From Symsagittifera roscoffensis (lineage: Eukaryota > Xenacoelomorpha > Acoela > Convolutidae): 64,000 nucleotides of DNA. The stretch's first letter is position 1. Every line of letters begins with the position of its first letter. This document shows positions 62,771 through 64,000 of this stretch, piece after piece. Both the position numbers and the translations under genes were made by a program. The notes beneath the pieces are model-generated. The model saw only the letters and a program-made list of their open reading frames with translations, was not told where the DNA came from and ran no database searches. The stretch covers positions 79,175,200 to 79,239,199 of the forward strand of contig NC_087062.1 in NCBI RefSeq assembly GCF_963678635.1, in the 5' to 3' direction.

Positions 62771-63359
62771 GTTAGTACCGCAGTAAAAAGGGAGTGAGGT
62801 TAGAGAAACCAAATTGATACTTTTTGTAGATCAGCTAATTCGATTTTGGAACTCCATTGAATTGTCAAAAATTGATCCGCTGTTAGCAATTTCTTATGTA
62901 AAGGCATTTCTGTTCATTTTCGGGGAGTGTCAACCCGAAAAAGAAGCACATCCCTTCAAAATTCACATATTATAATATCCGAGATCCTAAAAATTCTATA
63001 TTCAATAGACAAAAATAGCAAGAAATAAGTAAGTATAAGGAAAGATCCTTCATAAAAATGGAACCCTGAAACATTGAAAAATTTTCGGCATTGATCAGAA
63101 CAAAGTCAGTTTAAGCAACTGTAAAACAAACAGTGCTAAAATAGGATAAAACACAAAATCCACAAAAAACATTATAAAGAGGTATATTTTGACAAGAGTA
63201 AACAGCATATTATTGCACAGGAAATTCTAAAAATTGAAAGTTCTTGTCATACCTCTGTGTATTAGTATCTAATTCTTGAATCCGAATGGATCGATAAACA
63301 GTGGGTCTCAATCGGAGCGATGTAAAACAACTAGCTGATAGGCAACGTTTATTTTCATC
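62771..63359 (+). other. Intron 3, first part
   Basis: AT-rich. An open stretch at 62830-62974 (QLIRFWNSIELSKIDPLLAI) after a TTTTTGTAG acceptor looks exon-like, but the splice phase does not match exon 3, so it is not called as an exon. Confidence 0.45.
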
Positions 63360-63559
63360 NNNNNNNNNNNNNNNNNNNNNNNNNNNNNNNNNNNNNNNNN
63401 NNNNNNNNNNNNNNNNNNNNNNNNNNNNNNNNNNNNNNNNNNNNNNNNNNNNNNNNNNNNNNNNNNNNNNNNNNNNNNNNNNNNNNNNNNNNNNNNNNNN
63501 NNNNNNNNNNNNNNNNNNNNNNNNNNNNNNNNNNNNNNNNNNNNNNNNNNNNNNNNNNN
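63360..63559. other. Assembly gap (200 N)
   Basis: Exactly 200 undetermined bases, followed on the right by a GA microsatellite that may have caused the gap. Confidence 1.
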
Positions 63560-63590
<31 letters not shown>

Positions 63591-63660
63591 AAGAAAGCAG
63601 AACAGAAAAGAAACTGAGGAAAAGAAAGCAGAACGTAAAAGGAATTGAGTAAAACCATAG
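63560..63660. repeat. GA microsatellite and purine-rich tract
   Basis: (GA)n at 63560-63583, then GA-rich imperfect repeats with AAAGCAGAAC twice (63593 and 63624). Confidence 0.95.
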
Positions 63661-63686
63661 GAAAGTTAATTAAGCTAAAGCATAGA

Positions 63687-64000
63687 CAAGGCTGCTCGCA
63701 TCAAGGCGAAACTCTGAATGTTCCGACTGCCTTTTAAGGTTTTTTGAGCAGAAGTAATTCAAAAAAAATAATATGAAATTTGAATTTTTTTATGAAATTT
63801 ATCACCCCACACGCCATATAAAGTACAAAAAGATAAATTTCGTTCCTTGTAACAAATCAATTATGGCAAATAAGCTTCTTTCAACCAATTTGGAACGATT
63901 TCTAAGAGGGATTAAATCTCGCTTACGCGTCAATAGCGCGAATTATATTGCGCGTTAATTGTCCCAAATTGGTCAAAAATGGCCAAAATGGCAAACTTTA
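63687..64000 (-). mobile_element. HINE-like element, cut by the window edge
   Basis: Starts CAAGGCTGCTCGCATCAAGGCG, with the hairpin partly mutated (CAAGGC / ACTCTG), followed by GTTCCGACTGCC and the usual body (ATCAATTATGGCAAATAAGC, AACCAATTTGGAACGATTTC). The 5' end lies beyond the window. Confidence 0.8.

Noticed and set aside
62830-62978. Possible fourth exon of the DUF6606 gene
   Set aside because: The acceptor is good and the frame is open, but its phase does not match the phase-0 end of exon 3 and reading in phase 0 meets TAA at once.
63301-63658. Open frames spanning the N gap
   Set aside because: The frame is formed by undetermined bases and GA repeats.

Overview
The window is AT-rich eukaryotic DNA (the GC content of the 9.4-15.5 kb and 17.2-25.7 kb islands is visibly higher). 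It is almost entirely mobile elements in various stages of decay, with one recognisable host gene near the right end. FLYWCH/MULE transposase, Polinton, Ty3/Gypsy, non-LTR, hAT-like MITE and Helentron-like repeats together, plus a spliced gene with introns of 1.3 and 3.7 kb, point to an invertebrate animal. I cannot name the lineage from the sequence. No tRNA, rRNA, CRISPR or prokaryote-like operon was seen. There is a 200-N assembly gap at 63360-63559.

Layout. 0.6-9.35 kb (+): a decayed Polinton/Maverick with exonuclease-like protein, packaging ATPase, a small basic protein overlapping the ATPase tail, integrase, putative minor capsid, basic core-like protein, major capsid and adenovirus-type protease fragments. 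Each is broken by frameshifts or internal deletions, and no DNA polymerase was recognised. 9.4-15.5 kb (+): a GC-richer string of broken ORFs of a large retroelement, with an SGNH-like N-terminal motif. 15.5-17.2 kb: LTR/UTR-like spacer. 25.5-17.2 kb (-): a Ty3/Gypsy element with gag (two CCHC knuckles), protease, RT with YVDD, RNase H and integrase, and LTR/UTR-like DNA at 25.7-28.2 kb. 28.4-35 kb: fragments of non-LTR retrotransposons. 36.57-37.41 kb: three near-identical 281-bp tandem units carrying a hairpin whose architecture recurs at the right end of the Polinton. 41.1-48 kb: a MULE with a 9-bp target duplication, its empty site, a large palindrome that copies the MULE 3' end, and a foldback element. 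48-54.6 kb and scattered further right: a Helentron/HINE-like family in both orientations, one copy nested inside another with an empty-site control in the same window, plus a GGTCGA-rich degenerate satellite. 55.8-62.4 kb: three hAT-like MITEs with perfect 8-bp target duplications.

Host gene. Exons at 56568-57095, 58356-58869 and 62562-62770 (+) join in frame and encode the N-terminal DUF6606-type region of a giant protein related to the fungal DUF6606/DUF3638/DUF3645 proteins. Its start codon sits a few bases after a strong 3' splice site, and its introns hold two of the MITEs and a HINE-like copy. The 3' part of the gene lies beyond the window or in the gap region.

The most rewarding observations are the structurally conserved hairpin shared by the 281-bp array and the Polinton edge, the HINE-like family defined by an internal empty site, the overlapping frames in the Polinton ATPase tail, and the MULE-derived palindrome.
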